Origin: Propionibacteriaceae bacterium
GTDB lineage: Bacteria; Actinomycetota; Actinomycetes; Propionibacteriales; Propionibacteriaceae
Direction: 5' to 3'
Assembly: GCA_031271975.1 (NCBI GenBank)
Contig: JAISUR010000037.1
Coordinates: 372,001 to 436,000, forward strand
DNA: 64,000 nt
This document shows, piece by piece, positions 55,302 through 64,000 of this stretch (position 1 is the stretch's first letter; every line of letters begins with the position of its first letter). The notes below the pieces were generated by a model. It was not told where the DNA came from. It did no database searches and worked only from the letters and a program-made list of their open reading frames with translations. The position numbers and the translations under genes were made by a program.

Positions 55302-58300
55302 CTATCGGGCTCGTCTGGGGTGTTGGCTGCGGCTGCGGACCAGGTAGATTCCGGCCACCAGCAGGGCAAACGCGGCGGCCAACCAGCCTAGCGGATCGAA
55401 ACCGCTGTACGGCAAGCGTCCATCTCCGTCGCCGTCCACATCCTCCAAGAGTTCTCTGAATCCGGCGTTGTAAACCCCTTCGAAGTGGGCGGTTGGGCTC
55501 ATCGCGTAGGCGGTCGAGGCTTCCCGCTGCCTGCCGCCGCTGGCCGCGACCACGTTGGTGGCCGAGTGGTGTACGCCGGCCACGGTGAACAACAGTGAGT
55601 TCATGTCCGGGTTGTCGAACACCACCTTGTATTGGGTCGCGGTGGAATACAGCAGCCCGTCGAAGATGTACGCCCCGTTGACGTCGGTGTACGTTTCCGC
55701 GACCAGCGTCTCTCCGGCCGCACCGAAGATGGCTCCCAGGCCGCCGGAGTCATGGCGGTACAGCCGCACCCGGACATTCTCGAACGGTTCCTCCGGGCCC
55801 GGGCCGAACGGGCCGCCTTGCCATTCGCCGTCGGAGTTGATGTCGAGCCATGCGAAGCCGGAGATGTGCAGGTACGGCACCAGGCCGGCGTCCAAGTGTT
55901 CGACGTCTCCGGCGTAATCAACCGTGAACTCAGCCGTCGTCGCGGTCACGTCGGTCCGGGTGACGGCCACAGCGTCGGAATCCACATCCGGATCGACGCC
56001 CTGCAGGGCGTTGGACCACTCGTAGGACAAGTTCGGATAGGCGGCCTCCAAGCCAGTCATGTCGAATGTCACCGTATAGTCGCCCGGCAAGACAGCCGAG
56101 AACAGGTAACTGCCGTCCGAGTTCGCGGCGATCTGGACGGGTGCGCCCGGACCTCCGGTGAGGGTGACCAACACGTTGGACAGATCATGGCCGGTCAGCG
56201 GCGAGTCGTCTTGGATGCCGTCGTCGTCCAAGTCCTCCCAAACCACTCCGGAAATGCTGGCCGGGCGGAACAAGCCCGCGTCCAGCACCGCCTGGCCGGT
56301 ATAGACCTTTACCCAATCGGTGGACCCCTTCGCGAACTCCGGCGGCGCCGCGGTGTCATCGTCGGGGTGAACGTCGGAATCGGTAGTTTCCGGGCCGACG
56401 CCCATCAACGTGTATTCCCAGTCCCCCGCCGGCGTGCCGAAACGCACCTGGTATTCGATCTCGGAGCCGTCGCCATAGCTGGCCGGCAACCCCGCGAACA
56501 AGTACGCGCCGCTGGCGTCGGTCTGCGTCGGGAAGGTGACGCCGAGTGGAGCCACGACCTCGGATTCGACGCCGCCGATGCGGGAGTACAACTTCACCGG
56601 GACGCCAGCCAGCAGCGTCTCGGAAGCGTCGCGCACGCCGAAGTTGGCCGTGTCGTCCCAAGCCACGCCGGCGATCGACACCACGTCGGCGCGCAACTCA
56701 AGCTTGGCCTTGTTCGACGTCACCGACACGTCCGTGCCGACGGCGTTGTCGTTGATGGCCTGGAAGTATCCGCTGAAGGTGTTCGCAGCCAACTCGTGGT
56801 TGTTGTCCAACAGCAGCGCGTGTTGCGCGGCGGCGTCCAGCCCGGAGAACTCCATGGTGTACTCGACGAACAAGATGTCACCCGGCGCCAGCCGGAATCC
56901 GGCGGCCACCGGAGCATCACCGGTGTTCTCGGCATCGCCCATATTCACGGCAAACGAAGTCGCGTCGGCAGTGATGCCCGACGTGCCGGTGTTGCCCGCG
57001 CCCCAGTCGGCCACCTGCGTGGCCATCGCGACACCGGACGCGAGCGGATCCGCGGAGGAATACACCTGGTACTGCGCCGCCGGAACATCGCCGGTGTTCT
57101 GCGTGTAGACGCGCAGCGACCCGGCCTGGTACGTCCAGGCATCGGTCAGGGCCGCGTCCCACGTCGTGCCGCGCCCATCGTCCGCGAACGGCAGCACGTC
57201 GGCGATGCGGATGTTGGTCACCCAGTTCTCGGGCTCGCCACCGGCCGCTTCCTGCGCGTTCCAAAGCATGAGCCGGAAAGTCACCTCGTCGTTCAGCGAC
57301 ACGTCGACCGGATTATCGGAGATGATGAAATCGCCATCGGAAACCTTGACGGCCTTGGCACGCCGGATGTCGCCCGACGAGTTGACCGTCACCTGGGCGG
57401 TCGCCGCCCTTGCGAACAAACCGTAGTTGTCCGCATGCCCCTGCAGCGCGGCGTCGACCGTCGCCCAGTTCTCCTCGCGCGCCGGCGCGGGGGTCGAACC
57501 CCAGGTTTGGTGGTAGACGGCGTCGTTGCTGGACATGTCGGCCACGGTGAACGACGCCCCGGTCGGATAGGAACTCGACGGCAGCAGCGGCGTGGTGGCG
57601 GACGTCACGAACAACTCGTTGATTGGGAAGTTGGTGGTGATGACGTCGGCGATCTTGGCCGTGAACACGATCTTGATCTCGCTGCCCGGCGCCAACTCGA
57701 AGTCGGCCGGGAACTCCCAGATGACCACGGATCCGCGCTCGGTGAAGCTGATCGGACTCAGGTATTCAACGTCGTCCACGTAGACCGTGTAGACCGGTTC
57801 CCCGCCCACATGCAGCATCGAGAAGGCCGCCGGGTCCATCCGGTCGATCAGCACCGGCGCGGTGAACGGCAGGTCCGGGTCGGCCGCGTTGGCCGCAGTC
57901 AACGTGAACTCGACCGTCTGCCCGGCGAAGAACTTGCGCTGGTTCGAGTCCAGCGGCTGTCCGGTATCCCGGTCGGTACCCGTGCACTTGTCGTCGGAGC
58001 AGACCTTGGCCGCCGAGACGACTGGGCGTTCGTAGACCGGGACCTCCACCTCGGCCGAATCGTCCGCGGCCAAGATGTGCTCATCCAGGCACACACCATC
58101 GCCATCCAACGCCGACCGCAGGCAGGCGCTCACCTGCGCGGTGTTGCGGATCAGCGAGACTTCCGGTTGTTCGGCGGTGGGCACGAACACGTCGAAGGCC
58201 ACCGTCGCGACGACGTCGCCGGGCGTGAAATACGCGCCCACGCTGGCTGGCTCACCCGAGGCTGGAATCGCGTCCGCGTACTCGATCTTGAGTTCGTCGC

Positions 58301-61300
58301 CAGTCACGGTAAAGGTGCGCTCCACGTCCAGGAGCGTCCAGGCCCCGCCGTTGACGCGGGCATAGACCGGCTCCGCGTTGTCGGCTTGGTCCGGAGCCCC
58401 ATCGTGGTCGGTGTCGTCGGCGGCCAGGGCCTCGGCGCTGTGATACGACGTCGACGCGCCGATCACAACCTGGGAGAACGAGTACCCGGGCGCCGGATTG
58501 TCCGCGTCCGAGGGAACGTCGATCTGGGTCGGGCTCGGGCCGGAATCGGTTCCCCGGAACACGAGCGAGCCGTCTGTGAGCGTGTAGTTGAACAACGGCA
58601 GCACGTTCTGGGGCGCGTTCGGCGTGAGCGTGTATTCGGCTTCGAAACCGGAGCGGTTGAGCGGTTGGGCCGCCTGATCCGGGCTCACCGTCTTGTCGAG
58701 GGTGAGACTGGGTGTGTCCGCCTTTCCGTCATAGAAACGCACCACGTAGGCGCCCACGCCGCTGGCCGGGTCGATCTCCACCTTCTTGATGATGTCGTCG
58801 TACCACGGATCCAGCCCGTAACCGCTGGGCGCGACCTCCTCGCGGACCCACCACGTCAGCTTGCCGTCCACCAACCGCGGGTCGTTGACCGACGTCACAT
58901 CGGGTTGGAAGACCACGATGCCGGTCGGGTAGTAGTCCACCGGGTCGGCGGTTTGCCCATCGGCAACCAACTCCTGGCGTCCGGACGTGCCATCGGCGAG
59001 CGCGTCTTCGTAGCTGGTGTACAGCCCGAACTTCGCGCCGTCGACGGTCACCAACTCACCGGTGACTCCGTCGAACTTCTCCACAATGATCACGTAGCCG
59101 TGGAACGGGTTGTTGATCGTCAGCAACTGGTCCGCACATGACCACCCCGAATCATCGTCGTCCGCGCAAGCGTGGTCGTCGCCGACCGTCCCGTTGGCGA
59201 CGTACAGCGAGTTGGTATCCGCGTCGTATTCCACGATGATCGAGTCCGCCGTGCCGAGCACGCCGCCGTCGACCTTGTATGCCGGGTTGGTCTCCAGGTG
59301 GCCGTGCGAACTGGTGAGCACCTCGGTGACGCGGTACTCCCCCGGCTTGGTGATCGTGAATGGGGAGATGCCGGTCAGGTCGGCCGAAGCCACCTGGTTG
59401 CGTGCCTTGGTGTTCACCGTGGCGACTTCTTCGAAGTTGGCCTGTGCGTTGTCGCCGTCGGCGACCCGCAGCCACAGCGTGATCGGCAACGCGACCACTC
59501 GTGAGGTGCGCGCAGCGATGTAGCCTGGCTCGCCTTCAGTGCCCACCGCGTTATAGGTGACCTCCTTGGCCACCTTCAAGGTGAGCGCGGGCGGATCCAG
59601 CACGACGGCTACGTTTTGGTTGGTCGCCGCGAAGACGCCGTTGGCGTAGCCGGTGTAGACCGCGCCTTGGCCCGGCAGCACCGTGATGGGGAGGTACTCT
59701 TCGGACATGCCATAGCCGGTCGGCGCCTTGGTCTCCTTGAGCAGGTACTGCCCGGCCCGCGCGGTGAACTGGTAGCGGCCGCCGCTGGCCACGATGTGCT
59801 GCAGCGCCGATCCGCTGGGCGTAGTGCCGTCGTCAGTCGGGTACAGGTCGAACTCCGCGCCGGGAAGGTTGGCTGTGTTGACGACGCCGTCGGCCGGCTT
59901 GGCGGCGAACTTCTTGATCTCGAAATCGCCGAGCGCCGACGGGTTGTAGAACGTGGCCGCGTCGGTGCCCTGCAGCAGCGGGTTGGCGGCGCTGCTGCCC
60001 GCGCCCGAAGCCGGCCGGTTGACCAGCCACACCGCGCCCACGCCGTTGATCTTGATGTAGACCGGATTCGGGTCGGTGAGCCACGTGCCCGCGACAGCCT
60101 CCGTCAGGCCGGTCTCCTGGACGCGGTACAAGCCGTTGTCGAGGCCGATTCGCGCGCCGCCGGCGGCAACCTGCGCCGGGGTCCAGGTGATGGTGCCGGA
60201 GTTCGTCGTGCCGCAGGTGGCGGCGTCATTCCCAGCCGCGTCCACGCACTGATAACTGAACGTGGCCGAGTCCAGACCTGCGGGCGGGGCGGATTTCACA
60301 CCAGCGTGGTCGCTGCCGCCCTTCACGATGACGAGTTGGCCCTTCGCGGGATGGTTGACGTGGATGACGACCTTCCCGGACTCCACGGTGTACCACACCC
60401 CATCGGCCGCCAAACCCGCCGTCCGAGTCGTCGGCATCGCCACACCGTTCACCTTCAGCGACGACGTCAGCAGCGTGCCCGCCACGGTGAACGTGATCTC
60501 GCCCTGCGCGGCGGTATTCGGATAAAAGAACACTGCCTGCGAGATCGAATCCAGCTGGATCGTGTAGTCCCCGTCGGCGAGGTAGTCCAGCCCCAAGCCG
60601 ACCCCGGCCGAAGTGATCGTGGCCGAGCCGCCGGGCGTGGTGTACGTGTAGTCGGCTGAATAAGCCGTCGCGGAGACTTCCGCGCCGCCCCAGGTATTGG
60701 CCAGCACCGCGGACGGGCGCAGCTTGTCGGTGACCGTCACTCGCGTGGCAAGCCTGGCCTCGGTGTTCTGCGGCACCACGACCGGGCCGATCACCCCGCC
60801 CAAGGCGTACGAGCCGGACTTGTCCCAGGCCGCGTTTTGGTTCGACGCGTGGTCAAAGGCCACGTCCGAGTTCGGCGCGGCGTCCGAGGTGAAGGTGCCG
60901 TACGCGTTGTGGTTGGCCGGGGCGGTCACTTCGACCAGCAGATAAACACCGGCTTGCAGCTTGAGATCCTGGTTGGCGTTGGCATTCGTATAGGGATCCA
61001 GGGACACGCCGTTGCGGTCGGCGGTCACCTTGGTCGCCCGCGAGATGTCGGTGGGATACTCCGGGTCGGCGAGGTAGAACTCGAAAGCGGAGCCCGCGAC
61101 CTGGGCGTCATCCGTAGTCGCGCTGGTGCCGTTGTCGCCGAGCTTGGCGAGGCGGACGAAGCCCGTGCCCTTGTAGTTGGCGAAGCGAACCGGCTCGGGA
61201 TCCGAGTCGGCCGGATCCGTGCCGGCGGCTGAATTGCCGTTGTCGTAGTACCGCACCACCAGTTCGCCGGCGTTCTCAATGGTCACGCCGAACTCCGGCG

Positions 61301-64000
61301 GGTTGGCCGGGTCGAATTCGTAGCCCTCGGGCAGCGGCGAGCAAGGGCTGGCGCCGGGGCAGCCGCTGGTCTTGGGCTGTTCCACGAACACGACGCTCCA
61401 AGTTGTGTACGAGTTCGCCAACTCATGCCGCAGCGCCGCGGACACCCGAGACCAGTCGATGGTCACCGGACCGGGCGCGTTGACCTTGCCGTCGGCCCCG
61501 TACTGCGCGTAGTCGGATTCCCACACGCCCGGTGCCACCCACTGGCCGGCGGTGTCCCAGTCGGCGCAGGCATCGCCCACGTTCTTCCCACAGGCGAACA
61601 CTCCGGCTATGTCGAAGTAGTCGGTGAGGAACTGGCCTTCCTTGATCAGCTCCGAGGCTGCCACGTTCGAGGTGATCGTGGTCAGCGGACCATCGCCAAC
61701 CGTTGGCAGCTTCACATACTTGCCGTTCGCGTCCACATAGGCCGGATACACGTCGAACGTGATGCCGCCCAACCGCCAAGCGGGTTCGTCCAACTCGTAG
61801 CGCCCGGTCAGCGGGTTGAGGCGGTAGCCGGCCTTCTCCCCGTACCAGCTCACCATGCGGGACTCGTTCATGCCGTCGCCGGCCGCGAGCCGGTTGGAGT
61901 TGCCGAAGGTGACCGGCACGTTCTCGTCGCTGATCTCGATGATGGCCGAGGCCGGCGGCTGCGCGGCGTTGCCCGGCATCCAACCCCCATCGCAAGACGG
62001 GTTGAGCGCGTAGCACATGTCTGCGGGGTCGTCCGGGTTGATCGTGTCCGGCGTCTCGCCCACCTGGTAGTACACCGACGTGGTCTGATCGCCCTGCGGA
62101 TTAGCCAAGCCGTAGCCGCCGGAGCCGCCCCACGAGTCCACCGGGGCGTTGAACAGCGCGGCCTGGCATTCCTCGACGACGTACTTTCCCGCCGGGAGTT
62201 CGGTGGAGCGCCCAGAATTCGACCCGTCCACGGACGACTTGCCGATGGTCATGGTCTCGATCAACTGGCCCTTCTTGTCTGTCGCCAGATCGTCGTAGGC
62301 GTAGACGCAGAACTTCGCGTCGAGCACCTTGAAGTCGTCCCAAGCCCCGTCTGCCGCGAACCCGTTTTCGACGGTCTCACCGTCGGCCAGCTTGATCGGC
62401 AGTTTGTAGACGTCGATGTGGTAGGCGTCGGTCTGGTTCAGCAACGCGTGCCGGCCGTCCGAGTCCGCGGCCCAGGCGTCAGTGTCGTCCGGGTCGTCAC
62501 CGCGCACGGCCACCCACTTGTTCGAAACCCAGGCGAAGTGGAAGGTGACTTGCAGAGGTTCGTATTCCAGTCCGTCCACGGAATCCTGCGGGATTTCGGG
62601 CACGAAGACTTCCGTCAACGTGTAGGTGCGGTACGGATCAAGCCCGCCGAAGTCGATGCGGCCGTTGCCGTCGCTGCACGTGACGGAATCCAGATCGGCG
62701 CAATCACCGCCCGCTGACGCGTATGCGACCGTGCTGGGCACCGTTGCTGTTTCTACGATGTTGCCCTGGCCATCCAACTCGTAGTAGTTGCCCAAGTCGT
62801 CCGAGAGGATGAAACCCGCGCCCAGCAACGGCTGGCGCTGCCGCTCGCCCGCGTTGTTCCACTCGTTGACCAACCCGTATTTCACGAAGCCGATCGACAC
62901 CTTCTTGGTGTTCCCGACAGTGACCGCCGTGGTGACCTGGGTGGTGCCGTTGGAAGCCGTGGGCGCGAACGACACCGTGGAACTGGGTTGCGGTGTGGCC
63001 GGGGCGCCGTCGGCGTCGACCCAGGAGAAGGTGGGATAGCCGTCGGAATCGATCGAGACGCGCAGGCGCACCGCGTTGGGAACAAATGTGGCGCCGGCGT
63101 TGGATTCGCCCACATAGTAGGTGCCTGGGGCCAGTCCGGCGAAGTCCGCCCGGCCGTTGGAGTCGGTGGTCTGCGTGGCGCAGTCAGCGCTGAGCGCCAA
63201 GTCCGAGCACAGCGAGAAGCTGATGTTGCCGATCTTGGTCGTGGTGCCGGAGACCACCTTGGTCAGGTTGAGAGTGTTCTTGGGGACGTTGGTGAACTTG
63301 CCCAGGTCGATGGTTTGCACGGTGGTGTCGTGGTAGTCGGCCGTGGTCACCTGGAACTTCAGGTGAGCGGGGACATCGCCGGCGGGCACGCTCGTCGCCA
63401 CGGTCCCGCCCGGAACGAACACGTCGAAATAGTCTGGCGCGACGAAGTTGGCGCTGGGCAGCGCCGTTTCAGCCAGCGCGTAATCGCCCGCGGTCAAGTA
63501 GGTGGCCGCCGGCAACGTGATGTTGCCCGAGGCGTCCACAGCAGCCGTGGCGACCAGGGTGTAGTCGGCTCCGTCCAGTTTGTAAAGCGAGAACTTCGCC
63601 GCCGTCATCCCGGACGTCGAATCCGTCTTCGCGGCGTTGTCGTGGCGCACCTTCTTGGCTGCGGCCTTGGGCAGGAACTTCCACACGAACACACCCGTCT
63701 GCACGCTCGCGCCCGGAGTGATCACGCCAGAGACGACGCTGGCCGCGGCAACGGCGTTCACACCCGCGTCCACCGTCACCTGGACGGTGGCGCCTGGGCT
63801 GGCCGGCGCGTTGTCAGAACCCATCGTCGCCCACAGGTAGCCGCCAGTCGGGGCGGGTTTCGCGGTGATGGTGTACGTCCCGTCGGGCACGAATTCCGTG
63901 TACACACCGCCGACGCCCACCGTAACGTCCTTCTTGCAGTCGTTGTCCCAGGCCACGTCGTCGGCCGTGCAAGTGGTCTTCTCAATGGTGAAAGTGCCCG
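55302..64000 (-). CDS. Giant Cna-B/SpaA- and SdrD-type surface protein, LPxTG-like anchor (5' end outside window)
   Basis: At least 2,898 residues; the frame stays open to the window edge, so the signal peptide and true start are missing. The N-terminal two-thirds is a chain of SpaA/Cna-B-like prealbumin domains (for example AKFSLYKLDG...YALAETALPSANF, AEFDLYPTDDG...YLLKETKAPTGYG). Two DUF11-like repeats follow (around 57.3-58.1 kb), then three SdrD B-like domains starting SIAGVAWDD (56.68 kb), SISGVVWEDLDDDG (56.25 kb) and HISGFAWLDINSDG (55.87 kb), whose Asp-rich strands likely bind calcium. The C-terminus is a sorting signal: DGDGDGR, LPYSG (55401-55415), a hydrophobic helix and RSRSQHPRRAR. 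It is a sortase-linked adhesin or fibre; LPYSG differs from canonical LPxTG. Confidence 0.93.
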   Translation of the reverse strand, partial: GTFTIEKTTCTADDVAWDNDCKKDVTVGVGGVYTEFVPDGTYTITAKPAPTGGYLWATMGSDNAPASPGATVQVTVDAGVNAVAAASVVSGVITPGASVQTGVFVWKFLPKAAAKKVRHDNAAKTDSTSGMTAAKFSLYKLDGADYTLVATAAVDASGNITLPAATYLTAGDYALAETALPSANFVAPDYFDVFVPGGTVATSVPAGDVPAHLKFQVTTADYHDTTVQTIDLGKFTNVPKNTLNLTKVVSGTTTKIGNISFSLCSDLALSADCATQTTDSNGRADFAGLAPGTYYVGESNAGATFVPNAVRLRVSIDSDGYPTFSWVDADGAPATPQPSSTVSFAPTASNGTTQVTTAVTVGNTKKVSIGFVKYGLVNEWNNAGERQRQPLLGAGFILSDDLGNYYELDGQGNIVETATVPSTVAYASAGGDCADLDSVTCSDGNGRIDFGGLDPYRTYTLTEVFVPEIPQDSVDGLEYEPLQVTFHFAWVSNKWVAVRGDDPDDTDAWAADSDGRHALLNQTDAYHIDVYKLPIKLADGETVENGFAADGAWDDFKVLDAKFCVYAYDDLATDKKGQLIETMTIGKSSVDGSNSGRSTELPAGKYVVEECQAALFNAPVDSWGGSGGYGLANPQGDQTTSVYYQVGETPDTINPDDPADMCYALNPSCDGGWMPGNAAQPPASAIIEISDENVPVTFGNSNRLAAGDGMNESRMVSWYGEKAGYRLNPLTGRYELDEPAWRLGGITFDVYPAYVDANGKYVKLPTVGDGPLTTITSNVAASELIKEGQFLTDYFDIAGVFACGKNVGDACADWDTAGQWVAPGVWESDYAQYGADGKVNAPGPVTIDWSRVSAALRHELANSYTTWSVVFVEQPKTSGCPGASPCSPLPEGYEFDPANPPEFGVTIENAGELVVRYYDNGNSAAGTDPADSDPEPVRFANYKGTGFVRLAKLGDNGTSATTDDAQVAGSAFEFYLADPEYPTDISRATKVTADRNGVSLDPYTNANANQDLKLQAGVYLLVEVTAPANHNAYGTFTSDAAPNSDVAFDHASNQNAAWDKSGSYALGGVIGPVVVPQNTEARLATRVTVTDKLRPSAVLANTWGGAEVSATAYSADYTYTTPGGSATITSAGVGLGLDYLADGDYTIQLDSISQAVFFYPNTAAQGEITFTVAGTLLTSSLKVNGVAMPTTRTAGLAADGVWYTVESGKVVIHVNHPAKGQLVIVKGGSDHAGVKSAPPAGLDSATFSYQCVDAAGNDAATCGTTNSGTITWTPAQVAAGGARIGLDNGLYRVQETGLTEAVAGTWLTDPNPVYIKINGVGAVWLVNRPASGAGSSAANPLLQGTDAATFYNPSALGDFEIKKFAAKPADGVVNTANLPGAEFDLYPTDDGTTPSGSALQHIVASGGRYQFTARAGQYLLKETKAPTGYGMSEEYLPITVLPGQGAVYTGYANGVFAATNQNVAVVLDPPALTLKVAKEVTYNAVGTEGEPGYIAARTSRVVALPITLWLRVADGDNAQANFEEVATVNTKARNQVASADLTGISPFTITKPGEYRVTEVLTSSHGHLETNPAYKVDGGVLGTADSIIVEYDADTNSLYVANGTVGDDHACADDDDSGWSCADQLLTINNPFHGYVIIVEKFDGVTGELVTVDGAKFGLYTSYEDALADGTSGRQELVADGQTADPVDYYPTGIVVFQPDVTSVNDPRLVDGKLTWWVREEVAPSGYGLDPWYDDIIKKVEIDPASGVGAYVVRFYDGKADTPSLTLDKTVSPDQAAQPLNRSGFEAEYTLTPNAPQNVLPLFNYTLTDGSLVFRGTDSGPSPTQIDVPSDADNPAPGYSFSQVVIGASTSYHSAEALAADDTDHDGAPDQADNAEPVYARVNGGAWTLLDVERTFTVTGDELKIEYADAIPASGEPASVGAYFTPGDVVATVAFDVFVPTAEQPEVSLIRNTAQVSACLRSALDGDGVCLDEHILAADDSAEVEVPVYERPVVSAAKVCSDDKCTGTDRDTGQPLDSNQRKFFAGQTVEFTLTAANAADPDLPFTAPVLIDRMDPAAFSMLHVGGEPVYTVYVDDVEYLSPISFTERGSVVIWEFPADFELAPGSEIKIVFTAKIADVITTNFPINELFVTSATTPLLPSSSYPTGASFTVADMSSNDAVYHQTWGSTPAPAREENWATVDAALQGHADNYGLFARAATAQVTVNSSGDIRRAKAVKVSDGDFIISDNPVDVSLNDEVTFRLMLWNAQEAAGGEPENWVTNIRIADVLPFADDGRGTTWDAALTDAWTYQAGSLRVYTQNTGDVPAAQYQVYSSADPLASGVAMATQVADWGAGNTGTSGITADATSFAVNMGDAENTGDAPVAAGFRLAPGDILFVEYTMEFSGLDAAAQHALLLDNNHELAANTFSGYFQAINDNAVGTDVSVTSNKAKLELRADVVSIAGVAWDDTANFGVRDASETLLAGVPVKLYSRIGGVESEVVAPLGVTFPTQTDASGAYLFAGLPASYGDGSEIEYQVRFGTPAGDWEYTLMGVGPETTDSDVHPDDDTAAPPEFAKGSTDWVKVYTGQAVLDAGLFRPASISGVVWEDLDDDGIQDDSPLTGHDLSNVLVTLTGGPGAPVQIAANSDGSYLFSAVLPGDYTVTFDMTGLEAAYPNLSYEWSNALQGVDPDVDSDAVAVTRTDVTATTAEFTVDYAGDVEHLDAGLVPYLHISGFAWLDINSDGEWQGGPFGPGPEEPFENVRVRLYRHDSGGLGAIFGAAGETLVAETYTDVNGAYIFDGLLYSTATQYKVVFDNPDMNSLLFTVAGVHHSATNVVAASGGRQREASTAYAMSPTAHFEGVYNAGFRELLEDVDGDGDGRLPYSGFDPLGWLAAAFALLVAGIYLVRSRSQHPRRAR

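Noticed and set aside
55632-59141. 1169-residue open frame on the plus strand opposite the surface protein
   Set aside because: Arg/Val/Gly/His-rich antisense frame; the minus-strand frame has clear domains, a sorting signal and a terminator.

Overview
The window is high-GC DNA from an actinomycete-type bacterium (Actinomycetota). Three things point there: the conserved cluster rho - rpmE - prfA - prmC - sua5 - atpI/BEFHAGDC - DUF2550, the block thrS - HIT - CDP-alcohol phosphotransferase, and the non-canonical mismatch nuclease NucS. Several genes suggest a host-associated organism that lives at least partly without oxygen: a glycyl-radical trans-4-hydroxyproline dehydratase with its activase, an iron-sulfur L-serine dehydratase, several uptake systems for amino acids or peptides, and a very large sortase-anchored Cna-B/SdrD-type surface protein. 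The genus cannot be fixed from sequence reading alone.

Layout. 1-3.9 kb (minus strand): glutamine amidotransferase, thrS, HIT hydrolase and PgsA-like transferase. 4.1-8.1 kb (plus): a Gld-type ABC system made of an ATPase with an odd PE-repeat/basic tail, a permease fused to a GldG-like domain, and a DUF4340 protein. 8.1-9.4 kb (minus): RNA cyclic phosphodiesterase and sirtuin. 9.5-10.5 kb (plus): ArsR regulator and a short cation diffusion facilitator. 10.4-12.1 kb (minus): a small DUF6191-like protein and RarA. 12.2-17.3 kb: a GyrI-like protein, then HypE (minus) divergent from HypD and SdaA (plus). 17.5-22.3 kb: a complete branched-chain-amino-acid-type ABC operon (binding protein, LivH, M, G, F). 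22.3-22.7 kb: a gene-free block of palindromic repeats. 22.7-25.9 kb: NucS, a small Zn-finger-like protein, an alpha/beta hydrolase, a cyclophilin lipoprotein and a cobalamin adenosyltransferase.

25.9-35.0 kb (minus strand): a seven-gene operon, in transcription order His-tailed ureohydrolase 2, family-5 binding lipoprotein, His-tailed ureohydrolase 1, MFS transporter, double ATPase, and two peptide/nickel-type permeases. The two ureohydrolases are near-identical and keep every metal ligand. This is the best candidate for an undescribed system: import of a guanidino compound or peptide (possibly with nickel) coupled to hydrolysis. An 8-bp perfect inverted repeat upstream is a candidate operator. 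35.0-35.4 kb: a second copy of the palindromic repeats.

35.4-43.4 kb (minus): DUF2550 and the complete F1Fo ATP synthase operon. 43.3-54.9 kb: Sua5, a second GyrI-like protein (plus), PrmC, PrfA, L31, a WecA/MraY-like sugar-phosphate transferase, a PglF/CapD-like dehydratase, Rho, ThrH, homoserine dehydrogenase and DAP decarboxylase. 55.1 kb: tRNA-Arg(CCG). 55.3-64.0 kb: the giant surface protein, whose 5' end lies beyond the window.
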